This document shows positions 24,465-36,120 of a DNA stretch of 64,000 bases, piece after piece (within the stretch, counting starts at the first letter, position 1; every line of letters begins with the position of its first letter). The notes under the pieces are model-generated. The model had not been told where the DNA came from. It searched no databases and worked only from the letters and a program-made list of their open reading frames with translations. A program made the position numbers and the translations under genes. Location of the stretch: NCBI GenBank assembly GCA_963924555.1, contig OZ004591.1, forward strand, positions 6,138,001 through 6,202,000, written 5' to 3'. The DNA is from Crambe crambe. Taxonomy: Eukaryota; Porifera; Demospongiae; Poecilosclerida; Crambeidae.

Positions 24465-25535
24465 CGGGATTGGAAACGCCCAATGAACTGCACAACCGAG
24501 GCGCGTTGACAGATGCGCACGCGCATGCAGCATTAATTATATTAATGGCCGTGAAAGGAGATCAATATTCACTCCTTTCAAGGCAGTTAAAGTGATGTTC
24601 TGCCCCTACAGCTCACAGAATAGTACAAGTAAGCTAAGGGGAAGGTATTGAAGAAGTGAAGAGTCAGAGAGTTGAAGTTGGAGAGTCTGAGGAAGGAAGT
24701 TATTAATTATTCATAACTTTTTTCCTTGTAATTATAACTATGAGTACCTATCATTGCTCATTATACATTAATTTTATGTGATTGATTTGAAAGAAAGGCC
24801 AGAATGACTTTTGGTATTAAAATTAGACATAAATTCATTATTATTATAACTAGATAATTTTGCCCCAAAGTTATCCGCCAGTTTCTGCTCAGTTCTCCCT
24901 CATCAACATTATTGCAATACTTCCAGCTTTTGGCTGTTGGGTTTTGACACCATCCACCTCAAGAATTCGGCTCAGTCAGCTGTCCTGTGGACCCTATGGA
25001 TATTAGGGGGGAAATATAGTAAGCTTGTCATCTCCATAGGATGACTATTGTATAGAAAACGAATGCACCAATTCCATTTACTGTTCTATCCTTTCCCTGA
25101 AATAACTAATACAGTTTCAATATTGTTAATCTATTTCTTGGGAGAGGGATTACAGTTTTAACACCACTTGCAAATGCTAGAGACAATATATGTCAGCTAA
25201 TACAAAAACCAACATTACTATTCCATGTAGCTAAAGTTTACATGCCTTTTGATCAGAAAATGGGCAACAGTAATTGATTCCATCAAGCGTGAGAGGGATT
25301 ACAGTCCCATTAACCACTACAGTAGTATTTGTAGGAATAAACTTGAAAATCTGAGCTGAAATTTATTTCTTACAGTAAATCTATGCCCTAGTGTATTATA
25401 GTATCATTGGCATAAGTCTTACCTCACGGATCTTGTCAGAACAGCAACTTTGACAAAAGTGCTATGTCATTCAGCTGTCAACGCGCCTCGGTTGTTAGTT
25501 GCTAACGAGAGCACGTGATCCGTTTCCAATCCCGT
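24465..25535. repeat. Subterminal inverted repeat inside the RecQ/DUF6589 element
   Basis: 24465-24517 (GGGATTGGAAAC, then CAACCGAGGCGCGTTGACAG) reappears inverted at 25479-25535 (CTGTCAACGCGCCTCGGTTG, then GTTTCCAATCCC) with a roughly 13 bp difference in spacing. It may mark a further nested element of about 1.07 kb or structural sites of the host transposon. Nothing coding was seen between the arms. Confidence 0.6.
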
Positions 25536-25829
25536 TACTGCAAATTTCACTTCCGTTTGAACATTGAGTTTTGCGTATGACCTTTGACCCTCATTACCAC
25601 TGTATAAAATTGCAATACAAAACATGCGCAGTAGCCCACGCAATTTTCAAACGCAAGTGAAATCTGCAGTATATCTATGGTTTCAATTGCCCAAAGATTT
25701 GGTGGGGGACATGCGCGAAACGTCACGATACGTCACGGCTCTCAAACGGATTTTTTCGCGTAATTTAATGAGTGCGAGTACACGTGCACTTACAGAGTAG
25801 TCTCATTTTTTTCTCGAATTTAGTCCTGT

Positions 25830-28795
25830 CAACCAGCTGCTGCTTGTGCAGAGATCTCGTTGGTAGTGATAGTAGGAAAAAGAAAAGGCTGCATGGTCCA
25901 GGGTGTGCATCAGCCAAAGAACTACTCCAAGTACTTGCAGGAATTGCACTGGAAAAATTTCCAACATTTTCTGACCAGAAAGCTGTTTTGTGCTATGGCT
26001 GTGAAGGTATACTGAAATGTATCAACAAACTTGAGAAAGACATAGTCAATATAGAAGAAGAAGTTGCCAACAAGAAGGGATATATCAAGAGGAAGATATC
26101 TGCTCTGTCTCAAAAGAGACCTTGCAGCACTGATTCTGCTGATTCTCTACCAAAACGTGGAAGAACAGAAGTTTCTTCCCCCATTGTGAGCTCAACTGAA
26201 GATACTGCCACATCTGCAACTTATCAAACTGAAGATTCGATCACCACTGCTAAGGATGCCAATGATGAAGCTGAGCCACAATGTCATGTTAAATCATCGC
26301 CAAATGTTGAGGCAAGCAAGGAATATTATATCGCTAATTGCTAAATGTGCTAAATGTTTATATTATTATAGGTATTAGTGACGTACCAGAGTAGAACCTG
26401 TCAGTACAATATCAAGACTCCATCTAGAAGGAGGAATATTAGAAGGCTCACTAGGAGAAGTTATCCCACATTGGTATCTGCTTTGGCCAATTCCCCAAGT
26501 ACACGCAACTCTGTCATTAAGAAGTTAGCAGCAATGATCAGGAGCGAGATGAAAAGTCTAAGTAGTAGCAGTTATGATTCAATTTTGAGGGATACCATCG
26601 AGGCTGTGAAGCATTTTCACTGGGACACAGTACTGTTTGAACTACTCAAGAAGGTCCCAACTCTTATGGCTTTGTTAAATCAGGTAATTAAACGATCAGC
26701 TGAAAAGAAACCCCTTCTTTGTATGGTGGCTTCTCAGTTGCTGAAGTCCTATCATCCGTGCATGGGACTGGTACAAAGAGCAGTCTCTATAATGTTGTAT
26801 GGCAATGGGACTGCCAAGCAGGTAAGTCATGACATTGAAATTGTGACTTGGCTATTGATCACTTTCATTTGTATATAGGTCTTCTCAAATTTGCAGCCGC
26901 TCAATATCTGCATGTCCTATCAGCGAACACTTGACCTGGTCAGAGAAATCAGTCAGGATCATGATATTGAGGTTGATTTTTGGAAGGATGAGCTCGTAAA
27001 GTTGGTGAAAGACTCTATCTTGGTAGATACAAATTGCTACGTAGCTAAATGAATTTAGTACACTTTTATGTACACATGCAGAAGGGCACCACCAAAACCC
27101 CATCTATCACAGGTGGTCAACCCACATTGGTGGTGATCGATGAAGATGATCTGGATGAAGACAGCATTGAGGCCCCTCCATTCAGTCCTATTTCAGTAGA
27201 TGAAAACTTTGCTACAGCTGATCAATACCCAGCTGATGGTGAAGGCAATTTTTCACTGGGTGATCCTGAAAGTACTAACTTTAATGATGATGATGATATT
27301 GAATCTATTGATGCCCTGGTAATTTATCTTATTCAGTCAGCTTGCATTTTTACCATCTGCTCGACTGTTAGCTTTCTATGATACATATGTGTGACTGTAT
27401 ACTATAAATTAATATTTTAGGTACAGAGTGTGAATGAAGGTGTCCAGATGCCAGAGAAAGAGGAGAGCACATGGTTTGGATATCGATTTGTGGGGGACAA
27501 TATAGACAAAAATATTCAGCCATCATTTCAGCGGCAGGGAGAACACAGTGTGCAGTCACTCCATTATTTCCACGGCTATGCTGTTCGAGATAGGGTTAAT
27601 CTCACCACTTATTCTGATGATATTCCACCTTTCATCACACCTGATCCTAGCATCCTCCTGCCATCAGTTACGGATTTATCCTTGTTGAAAGAAGAGCTGA
27701 CAGTGCTAATATCTCGGTTAGTAACTATTCTATGATAATGTAGAAGTTTATATATAGGTATAATTTTTACAGCATATTAGTTCACTATATGGAGGAGTTT
27801 AAGGATCAAGCTAAACATGTTCCTATGCATCTGCCCAGTAGACACCCAAAAGAGATGGCATCAAAGTCAGAAGTGGTATGCTATAGCTAGTTTTGCTTTG
27901 TTTTGTTTTTCAGCCAAGTATGGTTTCTTTCAGATACCACTTGGGGTATTACTCTTCAATGAGAACAAGCTGGATGAGATGGGACATATTTTGAATCATT
28001 ATATGACAGCAGAAGATTTCTTATTACTGATGCTTCATGCACACACAGTTGCTGGTGCAAAGACAATTCAGGCATTGAATCCTGTTGAAAGTGTCCAAGA
28101 CCTGGCAAAGTTGATTCTAGCCAATTATACACATTTTCCTCGATTCAGTTCTGGTGACCTTGAGCCTAACATAGATAAAGTTCATCTATATGCTACCGAA
28201 TTGCTCACCCTTAGCTTAATGTGGCACTGCTTTCATGATGCGATTCGAGAAGGGGACGGAGAAAGAATAATAAGATGCTGGAGGTTTTTCCTTGTTCTCT
28301 TCAAGAGTACAAACCATCGCAATTATGCAAAAGAGGCAGTGAACTTGCTTGTACAGTATTACACTCTCTCAGACAGGCAAAAGGCACAACTTCTGTGGAG
28401 TCGCTGCATCAACACACGGGGATATGCAGGAACCAATATACCATGTGATCTCCATTATGGAACATTTAAACCGGCGACTCAAGTCGGTGGTCAGAGGAAT
28501 GGGTGCAAATGTAAATGCTGCTGCAATAGAAAGAGCTGGAAAATCCATTGCAGTAGTACATCATGTGTGCCAGCTATTTGAACAACATCCACGATCGGAC
28601 CATCATCCAATTCCATCCTTTGGAGAAGATTTTAACAAGGTGCTAAAAGAATTGGAGGAAGAAAATGTATTCATGACCCTTTCTGAGAGACAACATAAAA
28701 GTTTCAAATTCACTTCTGGAGTAATGGAAAAATTTACAATGAAGGAATTACAAAAGAAGATAAAAGCAAATATCACAAAATTACTTAACACATGA
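25830..28795 (+). pseudogene. DUF6589-type putative transposase gene with a one-base frameshift
   Basis: Exons read: about 25830-26309 (donor GTTGAG or a GC donor), 26372-26821, 26879-27022, 27082-27318, 27421-27716, 27773-27875 and 27934-28795. The N terminus has CCLC...C..C spacing with a Lys-rich stretch, like a zinc finger; the start codon is unclear. After acidic and coiled segments come VGDNIDKN, SLHYFHGYAVRDRV, CWRFFLVLFKSTNHRNYAKEA and a Cys/Asn/Asp/Glu/Arg end (PCDLH / MEHLNRRLK). I recognise this as the DUF6589 family. The DN, D and E residues could form an RNase H-like DDE site (inference). A single extra T at 28455-28456 shifts the frame between CDLH and MEHLNRR, so this copy is broken unless it is a sequencing error. 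It ends with TGA at 28793-28795, overlapping the helicase gene's end by 15 bp. Confidence 0.7.
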
Positions 28796-30125
28796 GTTAC
28801 AAGTACATTTTATAGTACATACATCACAGCATCTACATCCACTAACAGCTATGCTATCTTCTGAATATAATAAAAACTCTTGAAATAGTAATCTGCGCCT
28901 GCAATGTGTGGAATTATTCATATAGTTCTTAATGTTAGATGTTGTATTTCTGCCTCCAACTCCCTTGTACAATATAGCCTTTGAAATATTACCATCTCTG
29001 CCAGAACGTCCTGTCTCTTGCACATATTCTTCCAATGTTGATGGTATGCCCCAATGAATTATTCTTCTTATGTCTGGGCAATCAACACCCATGCCAAAGG
29101 CTGTAGTAGCAAGAATCAGACGGAGTTTACCATCTTTCTGGGAAAAAAGCTTTAAAACATCTTCCTTTTTGTCCCTTGTCTGCACGGCTGTAAACATATC
29201 AATTAGACGATAATCTGCATGATTAGGATATCCAGCAGGATCAGTAAAGTTCTCTCCTAGATAGTGCTTCAAATGAATATATAAATTGGAACAGTTGGTG
29301 AATGTCCTTACATATATAACGGTTTTTGGAAAACTTGCTCACATAGCCTTCATTTCTTCACATAAACATTCTATAAATTGATCCATACTTATTGTTGGAT
29401 GAACTTCATACACTATATTGTGCCTATGTGGTGGCAATGCAACAAGCACAGGTTTAAAAGTGACAATTGTTTTGAAATGACATGAAATGTTTCAGTTGTT
29501 GCAGTTGCTGTCAAGGCTAGAATATGTACTCCACTTGGGATGATACTCCGTAAATCCCCTATCTGACTAAAAGCTGATCTAAATTCAACTCCCCATAGTT
29601 TTACACAATGAGCTTCATCTACAGCAACACAGACAAGTTTTTCTTTGTAGATAGACGAGAGTAGCATATTTCTGTAAGTTGAGTTCATTATTATTGCTTC
29701 AGGTGTAACGAAAACAAGTTGTACTTGTCCCTCCAATATCTTATTCTTTTGCCCAGAGCCAATAAACTCTGCAGATAATCCACAAGATGAATATTTTGAA
29801 GATTGGTCAATCATCAGGGCTATAAGGGGACTTATGCATAAGACAATGCTACCAGATTTTCCTGCACAAGAAAGTTATTTATTAATAATATATCTATTCA
29901 GTTATCTAGCTACAACTTACCAAACATTGCATCAAAAGCATATGGCAAGAGAGCATATATGATGGACTTCCCAAATCCAGTGGGAAGAGATACAAAAACG
30001 TCATTGCCATTCATAAAGCACTTTACTGCTTCCACTTGCTCTTTCTTCAATTTGGCATATCCAAGCCTCCTCCCACTCCCTTGAATAGCCGCCTCCAGTC
30101 TATAATCATATTCCTGCTCAGCCAT
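28781..30125 (-). pseudogene. RecQ-like DEAH helicase gene, with a frameshift and a stop
   Basis: Exon 1 is 29921-30125, exon 2 runs from 29871 down. Visible helicase motifs: Q motif (LGYAKLKKEQVEAV, Q30), motif I PTGFGKS (48-54), Ia (CISPLIALM), II VDEAHCV, III LALTATAT. After the breaks come IV-like TVIYVRTF, V (LRLILATTAFGMGVDCP) and VI (QETGRSGRDG). It ends in a C..CC..C..C.C..C cluster, the RecQ zinc-binding part. There is no winged-helix or HRDC domain. A frame shift near 29455 (after KQLSLL, before KPVLVALPPHRHN) and an in-frame TGA at 29339-29341 disable it. It is a 3'-5' DNA helicase by family, presumably for transposition or replication of the element. It is convergent with the DUF6589 gene. 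Confidence 0.75.
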
Positions 30126-30534
30126 TAGTCTGGTTCACGAGACTACTCAGCCATGTGGCGCTAAGAAATCCGGAGCGCAGATTTTTCCTAAAATTGGTGA
30201 TGTATAATAACGTCATAGCCGCGCCCTTCCTTCCGAAGATTGCTGACTGTGCACAACGAGATCATGTATTGGATTTGACCAGACTCTTTCCTTCCCTCGC
30301 GGTTGGTAAAGGGTCGGGCCCGCGAGACTAATAATAGAGTGATTGCCGGCCGCAAGCATGCAGCTGCTAGCTGGAATGTCGTTAACTGCGCATGCGTATT
30401 TTCCAATTCGGACGTACGTGTTTATTTCGGACGTACGTGTTTATTTCGGACGTACGTTTAAGACGTAGGTGTGGGAAGTACATCTGAATTTATTTTTGAT
30501 ACTGATGGCTTGCCATACGCTCGCTGCAATTATT

Positions 30535-30705
30535 GTTTTGTTTTGTTACACAAAAAAACAAAAACAAAACTGCTTTTATTGCGCATGTGCCTATTCATGA
30601 TGTCATAGAGCTAGCTAGCTAGCTAGCTACTCGTTTAGCTATATCCGGTCATTTCGCTTTCTCTTGCCGATCGGCATCGTTGCTGGCTCTAAGTCCCGTG
30701 CAAGT
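30535..30705 (+). promoter_or_regulatory. Promoter region of caspase-FN3 gene 1
   Basis: The first ATG (30706) is only about 190 bp from the DDE transposon end (30517), so promoter and 5' UTR must lie here or inside transposon sequence. A T/A-rich imperfect palindrome (30532-30570), a TAGC run (30610-30628) and a GC-richer stretch (30644-30690) are present. No TATA box was seen. Confidence 0.4.
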
Positions 30706-31630
30706 ATGTCAGGTGAGTGCTGCTATCTAGTTTTTCACGCTGGCGGCAAGTATTCAACTGTAAATAATTTATAGATGAAAAGCGACCTATTGAGGTCCAA
30801 CAAGACAGGGACAATGAAGAAAGTTCATTCAGATTTACTATCGTGGCACCTCATCTGCCTGCCAGAGAAGCAGAAGGGAGATATCCATACAAACCCCATA
30901 TAAAGAGTGGAGATGGTAAGTGTTTTTAATAGCTGTAGAGATGATTTTTTAAGCTGTTTTTACTTGAATACTTCTGTCCACAATTGTAGCTGTGGAATCT
31001 TTCACTGAAGCAGCAAGTAAAGGACATAGCTCTCGTGATCATTCTTCGTATGTACGCATGGAAGAGGAGATACAAGAGTGCACACCTGAAATGATCGAAA
31101 AAGGTATTTGCTGCAATGATGCCATGAATGCAAACCCTATGATCATTGTGCAATCAACTGTATGATGTGTTTTAGATCCAGCCGTCCATTTATCAGAGTG
31201 GATATTTTGTATAGTGGCTATACCTCTTGGGCATGAGTATCTTAATATTATGTAGTCGGTATCTAAAGAATCTCAGCCCCTGTACTTCAATGAAACACTT
31301 GCTTTGCTTGGCTAGAATTCCACATGAGGCCTTTACCACTATAGGGAAATTGGACAAGCATGCATGCTCAGTTTCATCATGAGAAGATACACAACATTTG
31401 TTTCGCTTGGCTAGAATGCCACATGATCTCTTTAAAATTTCCTAGCTATTGGGGCGAGCCTCATATAATTATATAGCTAATTATTTTAGGAACGTGATAG
31501 TTGTAGGACCCTATAACTTTATCATGATTATCGAATAACCAGTAACTTATTGGTATAGATATCGCATGCTATGGCTAAGAGGATATGAGTGTATGTTGTT
31601 ATTATTGTTGTTATTGTTGTTGTTGTTTTT

Positions 31631-31668
<38 letters not shown>

Positions 31669-34600
31669 GCAGCTGCTAAAAAAGTTCAAGAATCAATCAG
31701 TGGTTTTCTTTGTGCTCTTGGTCTATGCATCGCCATTTCCAGCGAGGAAGGATATGAGAATACCAATCCTGTTCACAATATCCACAATGCTAGTGAACTG
31801 ATAGGCATCACCTTCTCCAACCTTGGCTATGCTACTTTAAAAATCAGAAATCCTTCTAAGATGCAATTGCTAGCAATATTTCAAGCCTTAGCTGTTTGTG
31901 TCAAGTATCCCACGTCGTATTCTCGTCTCTTTATTTATTATACTGGTCATGGTGCGAAGAGTAATCTTATAAGTCTTCGTGATGGATATGTCAGTATCAG
32001 CACACTGAAGACCATGTTATGGAGAGAGAGGGCTCCTAAACTTGGTGAAATGCCCAAGGTGCTCATATTTGATTGTTGTCGAGGCAATATCGATGGTAAA
32101 TCAGATCTTCATGTTAGAGCCTTGTTGCCTATCGAATATGTTGCTGAGAGTTCTGATTCACAATATGAGCCAGCTAGGAATATCTTGACTCTTTTTTCTA
32201 CTCCACCCCTATGCAAAACTTATGCTGCTAAAGATGGGATTGGGTTCACCACAGCAGCACTGGTCAAGCTATTGGAGAAGACAAAGTCACGAAGCCTCAC
32301 CGATATATTCCATTCAGAACTATTAAAGTCTGTGAGAAGTGATGTTGAAGGACTTCAAGAGTGCGACTTAATGTGTCCCTTGGTGGATGGTGTCCTCAAT
32401 GATAATATCAATGTTTATGAAGAAAAAATGAAAGCAAGTAAGTCTATCACCTACTGTGGCCTAGTCATTATTCACTTGCTGCTCAAATTATAAGGGGGAA
32501 ATGACTCTTGCACCCCACAGCTTGTAGGATGCTGGTCTATCAAGTTGTCTATTGTGTTAGTGAATACATTGTGGCCCTGGTTACTATAATCAGTTATCAA
32601 CCTCACCATAAGAATCAGTTATCAACCTCACCATAAGAATCAGTTATCAACCTCACCATAAGTAATTAGATATTGCTGGTCCCCCAACACGTGCATTGAA
32701 AACCTACAACTTGCAGTACAACTTGTGAGAGTTTACTCTTTCTGTTCTCCAGTGAAACCAAAGGATGTCAAATTTGCTGAGAATGGAGAGCAGTGCAGAA
32801 TATCATGGACACCACCTCCACATGCTGCACACCACAAGCTCCAAAAGTACATGTTAGCCAAGAAGCGTCCTCGTGCAGACGACTGGGAGAAATCTGAAAT
32901 CAGAGGTGTGTACATGGTCGATCATGAGTGATAATGATTATAACTTAATGTTCCTCTAGGAGGTTCCTCTGTTACTTATGTTGATGTGAATAAGAGCGAA
33001 ATTGCTGGATACGAGCTAGCAATTGTTGGCTGCTATGCTGAGCCTGTAGGTGTATCCAGTGACGGTGTATCCAGTGACGTGACCTGGCTAGAAAACGGTA
33101 ATGACCACACCATTTTAATGAGCATACATCTTTTCTGACTAAAAGTTACATTTTTTGGTTTTGTTTTGCTTTGTTTTGTTTGTTTGTTTGTTTGTTTGTT
33201 TGTTTATTTGTTTTTTAAGTAGTATTGGTGTTTTAACTTTCTAGAGAAAAAGCATTAGTTCACATGACTCTCTGCTGAATGCATGAAGTTTTGATGGCTG
33301 ACTTGCTAGCTTTAGTGATTGAAGACTTCACTTTAGTCTAAGCTCTAAAACTTTGTCATTTATAGCTACATTTTTTTGATGTTGCACAATTTGACACACT
33401 ATAAAGTCAGCCATTTTCTTTAGCTTAGAAAATATAAACTCTGGAACACATAAACATAAGGTTCTGCTCTTTAAGCCTGTGGAACTGTACATAGAGAAAA
33501 GGAAATGGTGTCGCTGTCCTGCCAACCTCACAGAACTATCTGTGAAGATTTTTAAGCTTGTATGATAGTGTAGTACGCACATGTACTTCCTGGATGACAC
33601 GAGAGGAATGGTTCTTTGCAAAACCAAACACTATGAGGATTCCCACTATCTTTATTATCTGTAGCTATGCATTCCATAATGTTAGTTTACAGCCATGAAT
33701 AGTGCATATGGAGTAGAGTTATAGAACATTTGTTTATTGTGAGTGAACTTGTGTTGTAGTCCTAGCCATGAATAGTGTGGATCATAGATCATGATTAACG
33801 TTATTTTTGTTCCTGTTTATCCATGAACCATGCTATTGTCCTAGCCTGTTTCTTAGAATGTGCACTAAATAACATGATGTGTTTGCAAACTCTGACCCCA
33901 TTAATGTACACAGACAGACCAGTGCGCCCTCAGATTCGGTTATTTATAATCACCAGACTACCATGCAGGCCATATAGCATTACTATAATGCACGCTTTTT
34001 TCAAAGACGGCACAGAATTAAAGGATTTCGCTTTAAAAAAAATAATGTATCATTATTCAGCTGCTGTTTAATCTTACAGTTGATGTCGCCCCCCGCAATG
34101 TGAGAGTGAATAAAGCCGATGATGGTCTCACGTTTTTCTGGGAGAAATCAGTCAATGGTGACCTCTTTTCACCAGTTGGATTCAAGATTTATAGAAGAGG
34201 GAAAAATAGCACTCGTGATTCAGATTGGATGGTTGCTTCCAGTGACATAGCTGCTGAGGAACGTCACTGCACTATCCCTATGGACTCACTGGATACCAAT
34301 GTTTTCAAAGTTGAAGCCATCTATAAGGATGGCAAACAGGCTGGAAGCATAGCTACCCCCAACCCCAACCAGCAAGAAAAAGGTATAGAGTCATTACAAT
34401 ACTCTGTGGTTTCACACATACACACACGCACGCACACACACACGCACACACACACACACACACACTTTCCACAAGCTAACCAATGGGTCGGGAGATTAAT
34501 GGGACCGAAACCCTGGGTTCTCCCCCGATGAGTGGTATGAATTGCTGACTAACTCGGATCAATGGGAGTGTTAGGCTTCACTATATAAATAGGCTGTAAC

Positions 34601-34685
34601 TTGGTCCCAATCAGCAGTGCAGTGGACAAGATCATTTCCAAAAGTTTTTATTTTCATTTTTTTGTTTCTGCTTAAACAACCCCCT

Positions 34686-34754
<69 letters not shown>

Positions 34755-34803
34755 TGAACCTTGAAGCTGCCCATAAAACACACACACACACAACAACACT
34801 ACA

Positions 34804-34873
<70 letters not shown>

Positions 34874-36016
34874 CACTACAATAATAACTATGTAGCTTTG
34901 ATACCACTAATATTATAATAGTCAGTCAATAACAATAATAATATATTCCTTTCATGTTTGAATATTATAATAGGAACATCCAAGAAGTGTGTCATGTGCA
35001 TTGCCATAGCGATTGTTGCGATTGTTATGCTTATCTTAGTGCTCATAGCACTTATAGCAGTCGTGATTGTCCTTCTCCGGTCTGTTGTGCCTATAAAACC
35101 ACATTTCAACCAATATGCTGAAGATCAAGATCTCGTTGACTGTGATGTTCTACCATTTGAAAACAGTAGGCTATACTCTGAAATTGCTATAACTGAAGTG
35201 GTGACTAGTGGGAAGAACGATAGTAAAAAAGTTCCAGTTAGCGTTTTCTCGGTTGATAAGAAAAAGTTGGAGTACAATACCTCACATGTCAGTCTTTCCT
35301 TCACTAAGTCTTTGAACGAGTCCAGCAGGTTTATTATTTCCAGCAATGATCAAAATAGGTCCTTGTATATGAGACCAAAGTCAAATATAACTTCGGAAAC
35401 AGTTATTCAAGGTTCACCTACTAAAGCCACAGTGTATATCATCAAAGGTGAAAAAAATGCATATGACTTTATTGAAGATCCGACATCTGTGCCTCACTAT
35501 GATGATAAAATCGATATCATAGGAGCTTCCGTAAAGAGCAAAACAGTAACTATTGAAAACAGTGATTATTATTACGTAGCTGTCGATATTGCGACCGATG
35601 AAGCCATTGAATTCACGTGCAACATCAGCTTCTTTATCATCTACATCAATGGCAACAATGACTATTTACAAGATTTGCTATTCACCAACTCTCAGCAAAT
35701 AAAAGAAGTTGGAGACCGTATACATGTGCCTCTCGATCAGGAAGGAAGAAATGTGACTCTCTGCTACATCCATGACCCTAGGTCTACTAATGGTACAAAT
35801 ATAACCCCTCAGCATGTACATCTCAATATCGAATACCAGCCAAGAGTTACTCTTTATGTTATCTATGTTGCAGTCATTTTATTACCTATAATAGTTTTTA
35901 TCATCATTATTGTATTATTAGTTTTATGTTTGTGTTACATGTGTAAAAATAGATCTCGTTTGTGTTGTACTACCCATCCTCACCATTATGAACCCATTAA
36001 TACAGATGATACATGA
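30706..36016 (+). CDS. Caspase-like / FN3 / two-pass membrane protein, gene 1
   Basis: Eight exons: 30706-30712, 30775-30915, 30990-31103, 31673-32437, 32753-32905, 32960-33097, 34080-34382 and 34974-36016. They sum to 888 codons (887 residues), and every internal junction is phase 1. Residues 1-87 are polar. 88-342 is a C14 caspase-like domain from one exon, with catalytic His180 (IYYTGHG) and Cys223 (FDCCRG; caspases usually have QACRG). Two FN3 domains follow (about 343-439, with ISWTPP; 440-540). TM1 is at about 547-578. A roughly 255-residue segment with eight N-x-S/T sites and three cysteines shared with its paralogue comes next, then TM2 (about 833-861) and a Cys/His-rich tail. Glycosylation sites imply a luminal or extracellular middle part, which puts protease and FN3 in the cytosol. 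No DED, CARD or signal peptide. Cell-death or immune signalling is inference. Confidence 0.85.
34485..34560. repeat. Dispersed repeat, inverted second copy at about 57125-57205
   Basis: GGTCGGGAGATTAATGGGAC, CGAAACC and TGGGTTCTCCCC(C/T)GATGA occur here, and in reverse in a myosin intron (57125-57205). Two copies of an uncharacterised small repeat, each beside a (CA)n tract. Confidence 0.6.
34690..34872. repeat. Long (CA)n tracts in caspase gene 1 intron 7
   Basis: (CA)n at 34690-34752 and 34807-34872, about 65 bp each, with a shorter one at 34418-34465. Open frames reading Cys-Val repeats here are artefacts. Confidence 0.95.
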
Positions 36017-36120
36017 TAATTCTCATCTTTTTATAAGTTATTATATTTTCATATGAAATAGAAACGATCTCAGCTGTACAAAACATTATGATGATGGGAA
36101 GAGTGATTATATGGGTGAAT

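Larger units (their letters stand above)
24376..30334. mobile_element. 5.96 kb DNA transposon carrying DUF6589-type and RecQ-like genes
   Basis: The terminal inverted repeat AGTCTCGCGGGCCCGACCC, then TTTACCAACCGCGAGGGAAG and GAAAGAGTC, runs from 24376 to about 24423. It is mirrored at about 30282-30329, with 5 extra bases (AATAA) at the right end. TAGAGTGAT flanks both sides (24367-24375 and 30335-30343). The uninterrupted site exists in the first DDE copy (about 20974-20990, reverse strand), so the boundaries are well supported. Cargo is a plus-strand gene (about 25830-28795) and a convergent helicase gene (30125-28781). A 9 bp duplication resembles Mutator-type elements, but the cargo does not. 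24430-25770 is non-coding and contains an inner inverted repeat. Confidence 0.8.
22650..30493 (+). mobile_element. Dead DDE transposon, copy 2, split by a later insertion
   Basis: An inverted copy of the element at 20850-22625, so the two stand head to head around 22639. Copy 2 is 22650-24375 plus 30335-30493; the 5.96 kb element at 24376-30334 interrupts it near its end. The right terminal segment 30344-30493 matches copy 1's 20850-20985 in reverse. Because copy 1 is uninterrupted, it supplies the empty-site sequence for the later insertion. Confidence 0.75.

Noticed and set aside
34632..34907. Long Cys-Val repeat protein
   Set aside because: It is a translation of (CA)n microsatellites inside a caspase gene intron.
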